From Pyrenula massariospora (lineage: Eukaryota > Ascomycota > Eurotiomycetes > Pyrenulales > Pyrenulaceae): a stretch of DNA of 64,000 nucleotides. Location of the stretch: positions 434,001-498,000 of the forward strand of contig JAGFMI010000009.1 of the NCBI GenBank assembly GCA_021030905.1. Reading direction: 5' to 3'. Position 1 is the stretch's first letter; each line of letters starts with the position of its first letter. The position numbers and the translations under genes were made by a program. Positions 11,741 through 25,280 of the stretch are shown here, one piece after another. The notes below the pieces were generated by a model. It was not told the DNA's origin and made no database searches. It saw nothing but the letters and a program-made list of their open reading frames with translations.

Positions 11741-11878
11741 AGAGACCGAAAAACATAGCCCCCCTCCCCTTCCCCACACAACAGAGCCCAACCACCCACC
11801 CACCTACGTTAAACCCACCACTCACGCTTCCCTATTCTCCTTATAGCTCTCCCCAGCTATCCAACAGCGCCGTCCGTA
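11741..11878 (+). repeat. dispersed direct repeat, copy 2
   Basis: The partner of 7391-7537, in the same orientation, 4.35 kb away. The first 17 bases are identical (AGAGACCGAAAAACATA); the rest is alignable with substitutions and indels. The ATG of copy 1 reads GCG here. The two copies flank the gene-poor block and the receptor-like gene. Confidence 0.7.
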
Positions 11879-12957
11879 CCGCACACAAATGAATTCCAAC
11901 CCTATCGAAGCCGCATGGACAAGACCGGACATAGAAAGGTCCACACTCATGTTAAATTGAAAAGAAGCCCACTTTACCGGCCCATAGTTGGATAAATGCA
12001 TTGATCCCGACAGCTAGAAGAATATGGCTGTACTCAGACTGCAGGCGCAGTGGGAAAAAGATACGTTCAATGGAGGTTCCGCGAGCATCTAGTATCTGCG
12101 CTGTGCCCGGCAAACTTTCCCTGCAAAAACTTGCTGCCAAAATGGCTGCTCTTCTCGTCTGCACGACGGTGTAGTACTAACTTCAGGCTGTCCAAGCTGG
12201 GATGTGAAATCGGAAACCAAATCGTTTTCCATACGAAGTACCACCTACTCAGCCACCTTGCTCAGCCATCTGCTCGAATGGATCAGCTATCGAGGAGAGA
12301 AGCCCTACGTATTCAGGTCCGCTCAGTCTGATGGGCTAGGTACACACACATCTCATTAGCACCATGTAAATCTCGGCACACCTTGACCTCTCAAACTCCA
12401 GAGTGTGAGCACTACCAAGCCTTTTCTTCATTATTTCGAGATTGGCCTGCTTGCAGGATGGCCACTGGCATTTGGATCTTGAAATAAAAAAGCCTTGTAG
12501 AGCGCCTGGTACATCTTCCGTCGGAGGATATCCGAGCTGTGTCTCTCGCTGTGTTACAAAAGCTCCGTTTCCGCCGAACGTGACCCTGTACCGGCAGGAG
12601 CCCACTTATATGGGAGAAGATTCCAAGGCTCGCTCCGGGGGCCAGAAGTCGATTCGCCCCAAGCATATCTCCCAAAACAAGTATTTTTAGGCGCTTCCTC
12701 CGGCCGACACCGGTATAGGGTGGCTTATGCCTCGAGAAAAAGCGTTAATGCGAGGAAAGGGGATCGGAATATCCTTTTCTTGTCAAACAGGTCTTCCACA
12801 AACATTTGTGGAAAGTGCGACAGACGATTTCGTCAAGACTCCGAGTTTTGAAGGGCCTTGGACCTTTTAAGTGAGATCGCATCCATTTCAAAGATACTTG
12901 ATGTGTTTTCTGTTTACTGTTTCAATGATATTCTCAGTAAAGTACTTCAGAACCGTC
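11879..12957. other. gene-free stretch
   Basis: No convincing gene. The last part should hold the promoter of the DUF6536 gene. An in-frame ATG at 12901 would add a hydrophobic leader (MCFLFTVSMIFSVKYF) to that protein. Confidence 0.45.
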
Positions 12958-15627
12958 ATGGACTGGAGGTTTACTAACTATGTACCCCGAAGCCCCAATC
13001 TTATTAACCCTATTGGCCACAATCCGAGGAGCATTTATTCTTCGACTGAACATGGCCCGCCAGAAGAGAGTTGCATTGCAGACTTCTCTTCTGACCACCT
13101 TCCATCCGTGCCATCACCGCTAATGACGGCTGAGGGCCCAAATTGGCCGAACAAGTACGAGAATCCTTACAATAGAAGGTTCAAGGGTCATGCTGACGCA
13201 CTGTAGAAGGGGTTCCTCAGTTCCTAATAAATCACGGTCATGTTGGACTTGGCTGCAAGACACTCGCCGTAGATTTCAAGGATGGCGCGCTGGCGTCACT
13301 GCTTGCACATTTACTGCTACCATTATTCTTTTGACAAATATTATTCTGTTCATCTTGGCTATAACACACTTTGATCATTCAACTAACCTTGGAGTCGCCT
13401 TTCAGGGCAATTGTGACAAAGCGAAGAGCTTCAACACAGCTTTGCACCTCTTAATCAATGTCGCATCATCTGCGCTTCTTGGTGCATCTAATTACACAAT
13501 GCAATGTCTCAGCTCGCCGACACGGCAAGACGTTCATCGAGCCCATTCACGACAGAAATCTACGACTATTGGCTTACCAAGTCTAGCAAATCTCTTCCAC
13601 GTTGACAAGAAGAAGGCCATACTTTGGTGCCTCTTGTGTACAAGTACCCTGCCTTTGCATCTTTTGTAGGTATTACTCTCTTTCTAACGATAGCTATTTC
13701 CTTTTTTACATTATGATGACAATACTTGCTGGTTCTTCTCCACCCAAACATTTAGGAATATTTCCGTCCTAGGGCATCAATTGGCTAATCCGTCGCCTCC
13801 AGTTGGAATTCTACCATCTTTTTGACGACCGGGTCTAACGACTTTATTTATGTGGTGGTGGATGAAAGCTTCCTCTCCGACGCCCCATACATAAACCCCG
13901 ACGGCGGCCTCGGTCCTGATACGGTTGACACTCCGGTTTCTGACGACCAAAATTCACCACCAATTTCCATTATCATATCAAATATTCGAGAATCATACAA
14001 AGTCGGAAACTTTGGAGGCCCTTACAGTCCTGCTGATTGTATTGCAATGTACGGTCCGCAGCTTCTGACTCAGCGGCGACATCTGATAGCAGTCACTGTC
14101 CCTATAAATGGGACCACCAGGATGTCTCCCGCTTCCGCATTCACCGACGAGGCTACATCGGATGATACATCCGACGATAACTGTTCCTCTTCTGGTGATA
14201 CTTGCGATCCTTCGGATGACACTGCCAGCATATTCCCGACACAACCGTTCTGGAACGGTTCGTCTCTCATTGCCTTCGATTTTATTGGTGTAAACAGTGG
14301 CAGCGACTGGCTCTGCAGCGGCTACGATGATTTCAACTCCCAACCGGGAAGCCATGGCAATGCTGCGCTGGCCCATAAGCTTTTGAGCCAGAATGGCACA
14401 TGGTTTCTTCGTCCATACGATCCACAGGAAAATTCTGCGTCAGCTTATCCGATCGAGTACTGTCTGAGCGAGGAAAAAGTTCAGCAACACTGTGTGCTAC
14501 AGCATGTTCCAGCCCTATTTGGAATAGTGGTCGCATGCAACCTCATCATATTGCTTTGTATGTTTGGCACAGTACACATATTATCTCAGGAAAAGGACGC
14601 TATTCTAGCAACAGTCGGAGACGCCGTGGCCTCGTTTCTGAAATGGCCTGACCACCATACTAGAAGTCGATGTCTGATCAGCTTTTCCAACCACAAAATG
14701 ATTACCAAGTATGGATCTTGGAAGCGCGGACTCCCACTGCCGCTGACACATAAGGCGTCTAAAACAAGGTTATTTCACGTAACGTCAAAAACGCACTGGT
14801 TCGCTACATTGGCCACTTGCGTTCTATTCTCGTCGGTCGGCATTTACTTTCTGTTGAATTTCATCCAAGAACTGAATATAACGAGCGTTGCATCTACACA
14901 AGACATCTGGAAATTCGGTTTTGGGAAGCCTAATACCCACGCCATCATGGAAACATTTGATACAAAGACCTTCAACATCTTTCAGAACATCTTGGTTGCA
15001 AACAGTTTTCAACTCGCTCTGTCAATCACTTACTTTCTATACAATTCACTTTTTACCGCACAATGTTGTGCACTTGAATGGTCCATGCATGCCAAACGCC
15101 ATCAGCCACTTCGTGTGACTAATCCAACAGGCAAACAACGATCCACGTGGTTCCTTCACCTCCCTTTCAAATACGGTCTCCCTCTTACCATTACATCGAT
15201 GGCCCTCCATTTTCTAGTTTCCCAGTCAGTCTTCATCCTCAGCATCCAATGGTACTGGCTTGACGGCTCCAAGGACCTCGTGAATTCAATCTTCACCGTA
15301 GGATACTCCCCGTTAGCAATCCTATGCTCGATCTGTGTCATCGCCGGGCTCATGCTCGTGCAATGCTTACATTCCCTTCGGACGCTCGACTCCAGCATTC
15401 CCGTCCACGGCAACCTCAGCATGGTAATCAGCGCGGCCTGTCATCCCCGGCCCACCGCTGGAGAGGAGGGAGTCCCAAACTCACACGACTCTATGGCAAC
15501 AAGGCCGTTGAGATGGGGTGCCGTCCGTCAGGCTGACGAAGGGGCGGACCTCAACCACAGAATTGGGCATTGCGCGTTGACAGCAGAAGCAGTTGAGATG
15601 CCGGTCCCGGGTCGCAAATACGCTTAG
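12958..15627 (+). CDS. DUF6536 multi-pass membrane protein
   Basis: Exons 12958-13154, 13207-13665 and 13803-15627 give about 826 aa. Intron 1 (52 bp) has a GCTGAC branch site 12 nt before its TAG acceptor. Intron 2 (137 bp) ends CTCCAG and rejoins LPLHLF-WNSTIFLTTG. The core starts RFQGWRAG followed by a TM segment, as DUF6536 proteins do. Further TM segments include FGIVVACNLIILLCMFG, FATLATCVLFSSVGIYFLL, LALSITYFLYNSLF, LTITSMALHFLVSQSVFIL and SPLAILCSICVIAGLMLV. The C-terminus (SAACHPRP, LRWGAV, GHCALTAEAVEMPVPGRKYA) is the usual family ending. An Asp/Ser-rich extracellular-type loop lies around residues 310-340 (SDDTSDDNCSSSGDTCD). The family's function is unknown. The start codon could instead be 12901. 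Confidence 0.85.
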
Positions 15628-16405
15628 AAGGCGGAAGGAAACTGTGGAGCTAAATTCGTACACTTGCGCTATAAACTTTCTGCAAAGAGAGGTTCATTGT
15701 TCTTCCCTGACTGGGCCGTAACTATTTCAAAACATGGTCTAGAAAGAGCTTTTGCTAAGCTCGCGGTTGGTTGCAGAGAAGAGACTTTTCGCTGTGGAAA
15801 TATTCTTAGCTTGGATGGTGACATATTATGGGCTCTAGATGGTTCGGTTGAAGTTTATGTGGACTGGGGCGGCTGCGAGAAGATTGATGCACTATGCGCA
15901 GGGGTGGTCATCCTGAAACATCATTGTCTATCTGCACCATAGCCGACATATCACTTGGCGGCAGAGAAGGGCCATCAATCGCACGTCGACCGGCGAAGCA
16001 AGACTGTCAATAACCACCCTTCTAGATCCAGATACTCATCAAAAGACGATCATACTCAAACCCATCAGACTTGAGACAAAAGATACTGCATTCAATTAGA
16101 AAGGTAGTAATGCTTTTCCGCACCGACATCTCCCACCGGCCCACTCCCACAATAACTCCAACATTATATCTAGTTTGGTCAGGCTAGGATAGTAAAATGC
16201 ACCGTACCCAAAACAATAGTCCCGACCCGATGCGGAAAAAAATCTTTTAGATATACAGGTCAGATTCCCACGCAGCCCAACCCACGCACAGCAAGAACCG
16301 TAATGGTCTGGATCCATTCGCTCGCAAATGCACGGATGCTCATACGTATACATGGCCATATCGCAACGCCACGCCAATTCAGCCCAGGATGATACACGGA
16401 AGCGA
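15628..16405. other. convergent intergenic region
   Basis: Lies between two genes that point at each other, so it should hold both 3' UTRs. A 92-codon frame at 15664-15942 lacks an ATG start and any known motif. A leftward frame to 16096 that looks like an extension of the kinase gene is intron read-through, not coding. Confidence 0.55.
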
Positions 16406-19400
16406 TCACACCTCCATGATGTCTTCCCCGCCCTTCCCGTCTCTGTCTCGTTCATCCGCGATCCCGTCAGCAGCAAAAAGCGCCCTCTTCTCGATGGACG
16501 CGCGGAATTGATGCCAGCAACTACCAAAATTAGCACACGACCAACATTCGGAGAAAAGATTACCCACTTCGGCGCCTCAAGCACATACCGCCCCATCGCC
16601 TCGCGAAACCTCTTCTTATACTCCTTCGGACTCGTCACCGTCGGCCGATTCCTCCCGCCCCCCCCACCCCCCAGCCCCCTCTCCTTAATCCAACTCTCCA
16701 ACTTCTTATCCCACGTATACGTCCTAATACAATCGATAATGCCCACCACCAACTCCTTCCGCATCTCATCAATCGCCACCATCAAGCTATAATCCATCAC
16801 ATTCTGCCGCGCCAAAAACAGCGTATCATTGTGCACACTCCCGCGCAGCAACTTCTTCGAATGCTCCCTTGCAAACAGCGGGCTCTCGTAGATGAAATCG
16901 ACCATGTTCTCGTCGAGCAGCACCTCCCCCCCCGCGCCCGTGCTCTCCACTTTGCGGTTGCGCATGCTGCCTTTCAAGTCAAAGATGCGCGTCGGCACCC
17001 GGTCGTAGAAGAGGTTCTCCATCACGAGCAGGAACCAGTTGCACTCGACGCCGGTCACCGGGTTCTTAATCACGACGTTATAAAAGCCGAGCATCTTGGC
17101 GATGACGGAGGGCAGTTCATGAAAAAAGGCTTCGGACATGATTTGGAAGTAGGCGGGGGCGAATTTGAGAAAAGCTTGGGTCTCGATGGGGGATAGTGAT
17201 TTGAGGACGAAGCGGTCGTCGAGCGTTTTGAGAAACAGAGATTTGGTTTTGCCGCCCTTGGAATCCCATTTGAGGCAGCGGGACAAGGACTCGACGATAC
17301 GGTCGCTGACGCCGCATTTTCGGCGGACGGCGTCGAATTGCTCGGCGAAGAAGATCTTGCAGAGCATTTTGGCCGGGCCTTCTTGGAACTGGTATCTTAA
17401 GTGAGTTCCAGTTGCACGGAGGAGGGAGTGCATCACATCGGCTTGGTTTTCTTCGAGTCCGCCTTCTGAATGTGGGGGAGGATTTTGGATTTCGGGATGC
17501 TGTTGGATGGACAAGAGTTTGGATTTGTAGTCGGCTGAGTCGAGAGCAAAGGCGATTAGAGAGGAAGGCTCATCCTCGCGGACGATGATATCGCTATCGG
17601 CGAAGATATGGTCGGATGCGCTCAAAGGGTAGTCGAGGGGGGCCCAGCCACTGGCAGAACGCTCGGCCCAGAAGGCAGTGAGTATTTTCATGAGAGACGT
17701 GCGTTCATTTTTTGGGAGTTCTTTTAGATCGATGTCATCGGCTGTCATCTTGGCGAGGTGTTCTGGTGTCTCTGGAATTGGCATGTTATCTAAGAAAGAT
17801 TGTTCAGTTTCGCTTTGATCTTCTTCCGTCTCTGACTGCGTTTTGCTCGTTTCCATTGTTTCTGGCTCGCCCTCGGTCGTCTCTGCTGCTGCATCCTCAT
17901 GATGAAAGGTCTCGTCTTTCGTAGGACTTGTCTTGGCCATTCCAGTCGCTGTGTCGATCGAGACACCAGACTCGTCCATCTGAGACGGCATTGAGTCTGG
18001 GAGCTGCTCTTCCTGAGAAAAACTTTCATCGGACGTCTCTTTTTCCTCAACGGCTTCATGAACATTTCTATACACTTCAACAATTGGCTTTGAGGAAGCT
18101 AGTGGATACACCCTTGAATGCCTCGATCTTGCAGCTCGCTGTTTACGTTCCTTCATGCGCTCTTTCTCGAATTCTCGGCTAAGCTGCTCAAAGTGCTTTG
18201 CAAGGTTGGTGACACGCGTGTCTTTACGGTTTGCTACCGACCTCGGTATCAAAGAGTGGCCTTTGCTTAATTTGCCGTGTTTGAGATGGCTTAAGCCGAA
18301 CCGGTCTGACAGCTTCTTTTCGCTTGCCTTCTGGTGACCTTCAACCCCATGCGGAGTAGGCGTCTTTGGGGTTCCAGATCCAAATCCTTGTGTAGCTGTG
18401 ATTGCTTCTACAGGACCACTTGAGCTCTTTTCACGTCGGAGACTAGGCGCAGCAGGTTGGGATTGGGCCCGAATCAATGGCGGCGAAGGGCCAGCACCAG
18501 CGACAGCCGCCCGTCGAGTAGAAGGGTCAAGAGGTCGTGGTATGGCAGATGGTTGCTGACTAGGCTGTGCTCGATGTGAAGCATCTTGACTCTCATCTGC
18601 TGAGATTTCACGCCCGTCACTTTTGGATTTCGGCGCGATAGCGGGACCTTCCTCCTTTCCGCTACCATTAGACGTGTCGGAGGATATTTTAGAAATGGGG
18701 GGAGATTGACCAATTGATTTGCCATCGCTTTCTAGACTTGTTTGCGACTCTAGCCCAGGAGGGAGAGCAAGATCAAGATGTCTAACATCGGGGGTAGATT
18801 GTGGAGGAGATACCGAGGTGCTCAAAGTCTTGTCAAGATTCATTTCCGGAGCCGGCGCAATCGCCTGGGCTGTATCGTTAAGTAGAGTTCCAGAATGCTC
18901 CTCTACAACAGACTGTAGCACATTCTGCGTTTTTTCTGGCGACAGCTGTGTCAGCTTCCTAGGCCTTGTAGGTCGCGAAACTGGGTCAATGCCGATAGCC
19001 CCCTCACTTTCTAACTTTTCGTTAATAGCAGCATCATGAGTATCAGAGGTAGGCGTAATCGGTGCGTCATCCGTCGACGTTAGAGAGGTGACGGATATAT
19101 CTCGATCAAGGAATATTTTACTTAGCTGCAAAGTGGCGAGCCGTCTGATATCCTTCTCAGATGGAAAGAAGTTTCTTTCAAACTCAGCAAAGGTCGCGTC
19201 CCATTCCGCCACTTTTTCTTGTGTGAATCTCATGGCTCGGTTCAACGGTATTGTCTCCCAATGTCGCGAATTCACATACCGGTCTTGGAGTTGCCTGATC
19301 AAATAGACATGCTCTTCACTGGCGCGCTTCGCTAGCTTTTCAATTTCTTGCTTACAAGCCTCGACCGTCTCAGGCAATACAGCTGCTGAATTGATTGCTT

Positions 19401-22400
19401 TGATGCGGCTCTTGGTCGAAAGCATGAACTTGTTGATCCGTTGTTCAAGCTTTGTATATACTTCGTTGCGGAACTTCAGATCATTATCTACTTTCCAAGT
19501 AATCCGCATTCGAGGCACAATAATCTCTAAAAGATTGATTGCATCCCAGTGAAATCGGAGTGCGAAGTCTTTGAATCCAAAATAGCGAAGATGGTCGCGA
19601 TGCAGATCATGAGGGCATATACCTGCGCGTGCATGCAGATCGGCGCTCCAGAATGATAACTCTAAATATTTACCAAAGGAATACTTCCAGGTACCACTCG
19701 ACATTGGAATGACAGGTGTCTCGTTTCCACAAATTTTGCATTGACTCCACATCAAGATTGTCTCTTGCATGCCACGCATTTTAGCCGGATAGGGTATGAC
19801 AAACACACTGACCTGAGCTTCTCCATGCACATACTGACGGTGATGTTCGTGCATTTTACGTTCGCACCCATTGGCTGTGCAGACATTGTTCGCACTATAA
19901 CACAAGTCTTCCACATACTGGCCGAGAGTTGAATCTGGAACGAATTGGTCCACACTTTCATGTTCGTCGTAAAATCCTAGTGCTAAGAGCTCTGGGCCAA
20001 AACAAGGGACAGACGTGGATGTGCAGACTTGGCTATAAAGAACGACAATGTTTTGGTGGCTGTACGGGTCAAACAAGTTTCGATTACCAGAGAGGTACGT
20101 TTCCCACTGACGTTTCTGCGTCTCATAATTGTGGAATGCTTTGTCATATTCAGAGTCATGGACCGCATGCAGAATTTCTCGGACCTTCTTAGAAGCACCA
20201 GAAAGGGACGCATGCACCATTTCTGGTTGGATCAATGTGAATTTCTGACCTTTGGCTTTCTCTTCAACAGCCGGGTCCGATGAGACATCTTGGTCCCGAA
20301 GCCTCTTAAGATATGCAACGCGTCTCTCAAGCTCTCGAGCGCGCATTAGCAAATATGGCTGCATAAATTTGACAAATGGCGAAGCTGAAAGAATTTTGGT
20401 CTGATGTTTCTCGACCATGTCTTCGTAAAATGTTGGCACAGGGATATCATCAGGAATATCACTAGAGTCGGCGCTTTGAATACGGGTTGGTTGAAGCATA
20501 GCCTCTGACTTTCTGCCATCAGTCTGATCGGAATGAGAAAGCTTTGTTTGCTCGCCATCAGCCTTGCTTTGATCTCTAAGCCGTTGGTTCACGGCGTTGA
20601 TGCCAGGAGTATGAGGAGTCAGGTGGTTGCGAGGTTCCTTCTGGGAAGAAAGAGACCCATCTTCCGTAATTGTCGGAATAAGGGCAAACTCATCTCTCAT
20701 CAGACATGTCTCTAATTTCAGATTATACACAACATAGACCATGAACTCTGTGATTTGTTTGATTTTCGTCAAAACATCTCGTTGAGCACCTCGAAGAGCA
20801 ATTGTGCATCCAAGCTGCGGAGCACATCCGGAAATAAACATGTACGTTCTTTTACGTTCATTGAAAACGTATGTTTTGACATCGAAGCTCTCACAAGTAC
20901 CGGTATGCGCTGGTCGGGCCGCTAATTTGTCCATTGAGGTGACAATTCTTGTCTGACTGCAGCGTGAGACAGCCTCCAGCACAGAAGGTTTCACATTGTA
21001 TGCAGTCGCAATATTCGCCTTTTCCAACAGCTGAAGTGCTAACCCAGACACATTCTTCTGTGCGAGCAAAAGATGCGGCCCTAGTGCCGCGATTCGATTC
21101 ACAAGATTCTCCAGATACTCTCTTTCTTGCCGGATCACTGGTTCGAGGCTCATGAAATGCTGCTCATGCCGAGCGTACTCCAAAGGAAACGTAACAATGA
21201 GTATGTTTGGCGTTGAAATGCTTCTCGGCATACTTTTCAGAGCAAGATTTTTGGTGAACACAAGACCAGATACATACGCAGTGTCGCCTGGTCGACCCCC
21301 TGGAATCTTCTTCAGCTTGACATAATGACGGATATCAAGATCGTCTCCGTGCTGCACATCCGGGTCAACGTCATCGGTGGCCTTCAACAATATCGGTATC
21401 AAAGCGGTTTCCCAGCTGTCAACTTTGGGTATATTGGCATCTTGTAGTTGCTGCCGTAATAGCTTTCTGACATGCTGAAGACTTGCCCGATTCAATTCAA
21501 CAGCTGGGGCGCCTGCGCCTTTCATGGAAGCGCTCCTCGTTAACCTAAATCTGCCAGGCACAATCGTCTGCCCCGGGGATATCATCGGACTCGGCGATCC
21601 ATGCTGCGGTGGGGCCAGTGTATGAGGTTCGCGTGCAGACCTTGGTGAAAGGTACTGGTGCACACTACTGGCAACACTTAGATTCCGGCGCCTAGAAACG
21701 CGAGGGAGGTTGACGGCTCGCGAACTATTGATACTGATCTCGTCGGCATCTCTATTTGGATTTAGAAGGCTTCCAGTATATCTATCTCCTGTGCGGGAAC
21801 GACCTTTTCTTACAGCTGCGAGAAGACCACCGAATGCAGCCCTCTCGTTGTCGGGTGTACTTTTGGACAACCGTGACTCCGTCACTGGAAAGATGCTCGA
21901 TGGTTCATCTTCGCTTGAAGAATTGTCTGAGAAATCTTGATTGAAGTCTGCGTCGATGATACTATCACGATGAAACGTAGACTTTCCCGAGTCGTCTTCT
22001 TGCTCTTCACCAATACGGCGCTGGAAAGGAGCACGCTCGTCATGGTATGACTTGAAGCTACGAATGTGTTGATGCTTTGAATGGTTCCTGCGGTGGCCAT
22101 GGCCAATCGAGTGAGAGGTCCGAAGGGATCTTGATGAGCTAGGTCGAGGCAGGGGTCGATCAGAGTCAAATTCAAGAATAGCAGATCGCCTATTCGAACT
22201 ATCAATGGCCCTTCGAACAGGTATACCCATAGTCGGTGTCTTAGCCATTTGATCAAGTGGCTGGGAGGCGATGGATGCTGTATCGTCATCTTTCAGAAGG
22301 GCCTCGCGTTTTAATTGTTGTTCTGAAATTGGAGTATGCGGCCGAAAAGTCGTCATTGGACTTGGGACAACAGCATCATCCACAGAGTAATCCGAGGAAT

Positions 22401-24036
22401 CAGAATCGTGCGCGGTAACCATAGCCTCACAGGGCAAACATACCCTAACAGTACCACTCACGCCAAAGTAATTGCCCGGAAGAAGTGTCGTGCATTTATT
22501 GTCGAAAATCTGACCGCACGTCCGACAGTGATGTTTCCTGTGAAAAGTGGTAAATTGCTGTTGACAGTGAAAACAATCTTTCGCGTTCTCATCTCGCATC
22601 CAGAATTCTCTGCTTAAGAGTTTGCTTCGGAGCTTATTCAAGACAATTTTGGGGGTGGCCACTGAGCCCCCTCTCGAGTCTGCAGGACCATCAATCCCAA
22701 CATTGCTGAATCGAATATGGCTTGGAACATTCTGATTCGTTGCCATAGAATCTGAAGAAGCTGTGCGAGCAAAACCGGGTAGTCTAGACTGGCTAACGCG
22801 CGGTGTCATTCTGTCAGTTGGGCGCTTGATCATCACGGCGGGATTGCCATTGAATGCAGGGAACGAGGTGGTCCCGACACTGCCAGATGTATCGCTGGAT
22901 GTGTTCTTGGCAGTCATTTGCTTAAGACTTGCTTCATTCGTCATAAGTCGTAAGGGGTTTTGAGATTTCGAAGACGGTGCGGATGATTCACGGGTAGAAG
23001 TCCGAGCGAGAGGTTGTGATTCTGCAATTTTAGATAGAGCTTCAACCGAGCCTTCTACAGCGGTGTTATTTCTCGAGTGGTGGGACGATACCGGCTCAGG
23101 TAAATTAATGGAATGAAATGACCCTTCGCGCTCGTGAAGTGACCGGGCATCGGTTTTTTTCTTATCCGGGAAAACACCATCTTGCAACCGTGGGGAAGGA
23201 AATTGATGTTCTGGAAACTCGGGTTCTTGAGTGCTAGAATGCGAAGGCACTCGAAGGGATTTTTCATTGTCAACTCTTAGCTCTCCCCTGCCCAACTGGT
23301 TTGACTGATCTGGCTTATATCCACTCTTGCTGTCTTCCTTCGAAGCTGTGACGCTGACCTCGGCAACAGTTGGATCTGTTGTGCCACTTTGGGTCTTTAA
23401 GGGACCAGTAGGTGATCTGACAGCAGGAGTCGATGGGGCAGACGTTTTTGATGAATTACTCATAGGCCTCGTAGATAATTTTATCGGATGTTTACTGCCC
23501 TGGTGAGCGCTCTCCACGGCAGCCTCAAGAGATGTCAGAGTTGGGGAGTGAAGCCTGGACGGTTGGCCCGATGACGGAAAGCTTTGGAGTAAATCAGTCT
23601 GTGAGGGTTTGATGCCAGTTGACGAAGGTCGAAAAGACGGTGTGCTCTGGTTGGAGCTTCTTGTGGAAGCATCGTCGCCAGCGACCTGTGCAGACGGTAC
23701 CTCTGCGACCTTAGAAAGACCTGGGCTTGATGCCCCAACTGAAGACCTGAATCTATTGTATAATCCACTGATCCCACCCTGTAGTTCGCCAGCAATGCCT
23801 TTATTTTCATTTACCACTGTGGTTGGGGGAGGAGCGCTGTACTCGTTGAAGACGGTGAGAGTTTGGGATTGTGAAGCTGCAGTGTGGATTTGATTGAGAG
23901 TTTCCACCAATGTATCTCGGTCGATTTCGGTTGCAGTAGATGCCCGAGAGTCGCGGCGTGATCCTCTTCGGCCCAATGGCAGGAAAAGTGAGGAAGCCGA
24001 TGGACTTGGCGCATCTTGACTGCTGGTAGTAGTCAT
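16406..24036 (-). CDS. fab1: Fab1/PIKfyve 1-phosphatidylinositol-3-phosphate 5-kinase
   Basis: Makes PI(3,5)P2 on vacuole and endosome membranes. Exons are 24036-16568 and 16520-16406 (about 2527 aa). The order is: a disordered Ser-rich N-terminus; a FYVE zinc finger at about 478-540 with WxxD-like FWMRDENAKDC, RKHHCR and RVCLPC; a Cpn60/TCP1-like domain at about 842-1115; the fungal CCR region; and the PIP kinase domain at about 2205-2500, with FVLKSLS (ATP lysine), IFDLKGSMRNR, MDYSLMVAIDE and GIIDCIRTYTWDKKLESW. The 47-bp intron (16567-16521, donor GTGGGT) is essential: it restores the conserved YVLEAPNCWHQF end and a stop at 16406-16408. Without it the frame runs on for about 120 unrelated residues. 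The protein is of normal length for filamentous fungi and the catalytic residues are present. A poly-Gly run (ERGLGGGGGGR) in the kinase domain comes from a C-rich tract. Confidence 0.96.
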
Positions 24037-25280
24037 GATTGTGCGAGACTATGAGCAGAACTTGTGCGGCAAAGCAGCTTAAGCTGAGGCTCGCAAAATG
24101 TAGAACCCAAGGAAACAAGAACACCGGAAGTATCGATCGTATTGAACATAGCCTTTCGTTCTCAAGAGTTTAAAGCAGGTATATAAGTCGATCCAGCCAA
24201 TTCGCAGGACTTTATGGCGATTTTTATACAGACCCAACGCTGGATATGTATTCTTCAAATCTTGCAGCTTGTCGGGTAGCCTTCACTCTTGCGTCTAGGA
24301 TGTGTTTAAGGTCGCTTCGAAGTATTCGGCGGGGACGGTCTGCCGGTCAAGAACTATGGTATATTTTGTTTCTAAGATCGAAGCTTCAGGGGTTCGGACG
24401 AGTCTCAGCACAGGTTCCCCAGTGTTTGGTATGCTGACATTCCACAGAGGCTAAACAAGCGTGGGATGTTGCCAAGCTGGGAGTTCCTTCTGCAATGTCA
24501 AGCTTGTCGATATTATTCACTCGGTCTTTTTAAGGTGCTCCTCAACACGAAGACGGAATTCTCGTGGTCACTGAACGGCCCTGCTCTTCCTTGGATGATG
24601 GTGAGGACTCGGGACAAAGTCTTGATGTTATATGGATCGCTCGGTCCAATCCCATGAAGCTGCTCTAAGAGAGGGTTCTGCGTGGCAAACAAGGGCTCCT
24701 TTTACAATGTCATTAAGAATATCGGAGGAATGTAACTTGTCGTAGAGACCTTTGAAACGGCAGTGCGTGTTGGATTTTTCGCCCGCGGGCTTGACGACAC
24801 GTTGAGACGTGATTTGACCGAGGCAAAAAAGGGTATTTCGTAGGAGGAATGCGAATGCAAAGATTAACTGTCATCAATCATCAGTCATCAGATCGTGGCG
24901 AAGTATGTCACTTTATGGATGGGAAGAGTTTGCGGCGAAATCCTTATGCCACACCTTTGATCTTGTGTTGACATGCAGCCCGGGCGAACCAATGACGTCT
25001 GTGCTTACAGGAAGAACCGTTCAGGCGTGTCTTGCCCCGCGCCTTCTCTCACCTTGGGCTGGACTCGGCACCGTTCCGCCCGCTCGTTCGCCGCACCTTC
25101 CGCGTTCTTCAGGGTGCTTTACGCGGTGCGCGTCTCCCCGATTTTGACGTGAAGGTCGTTGCTGCCTTGAACGCAACGGCAGGCCACCTGACAATCTCGA
25201 AATGCCAAGATCAACGTCTCAAGGCTCTACGATACCCGCACCAAACTTGTGCAAGGTCCTTGTTGCAGGCTCCCTCAAGC
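24037..25280. other. divergent intergenic region between the kinase and shelterin genes
   Basis: About 1.2 kb with no clear gene, presumably holding two promoters and leaders. A frame at 25032-25460 overlaps the first exon of the following gene but has no ATG before 25281. Confidence 0.5.

Noticed and set aside
10193-15627. Secondary metabolite or transport gene cluster
   Set aside because: The two membrane proteins have no adjacent biosynthetic enzymes or cluster-type transcription factor.
15664-15942. 92-codon frame downstream of the DUF6536 gene
   Set aside because: No ATG start, no family resemblance, and it lies in the expected 3' UTR.
16096-16405. C-terminal extension of the Fab1 reading frame (about 100 residues rich in Trp, Cys, Gly)
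   Set aside because: It is read-through of a 47-bp intron at 16521-16567. Splicing restores the family's APNCWHQF ending and an earlier stop.
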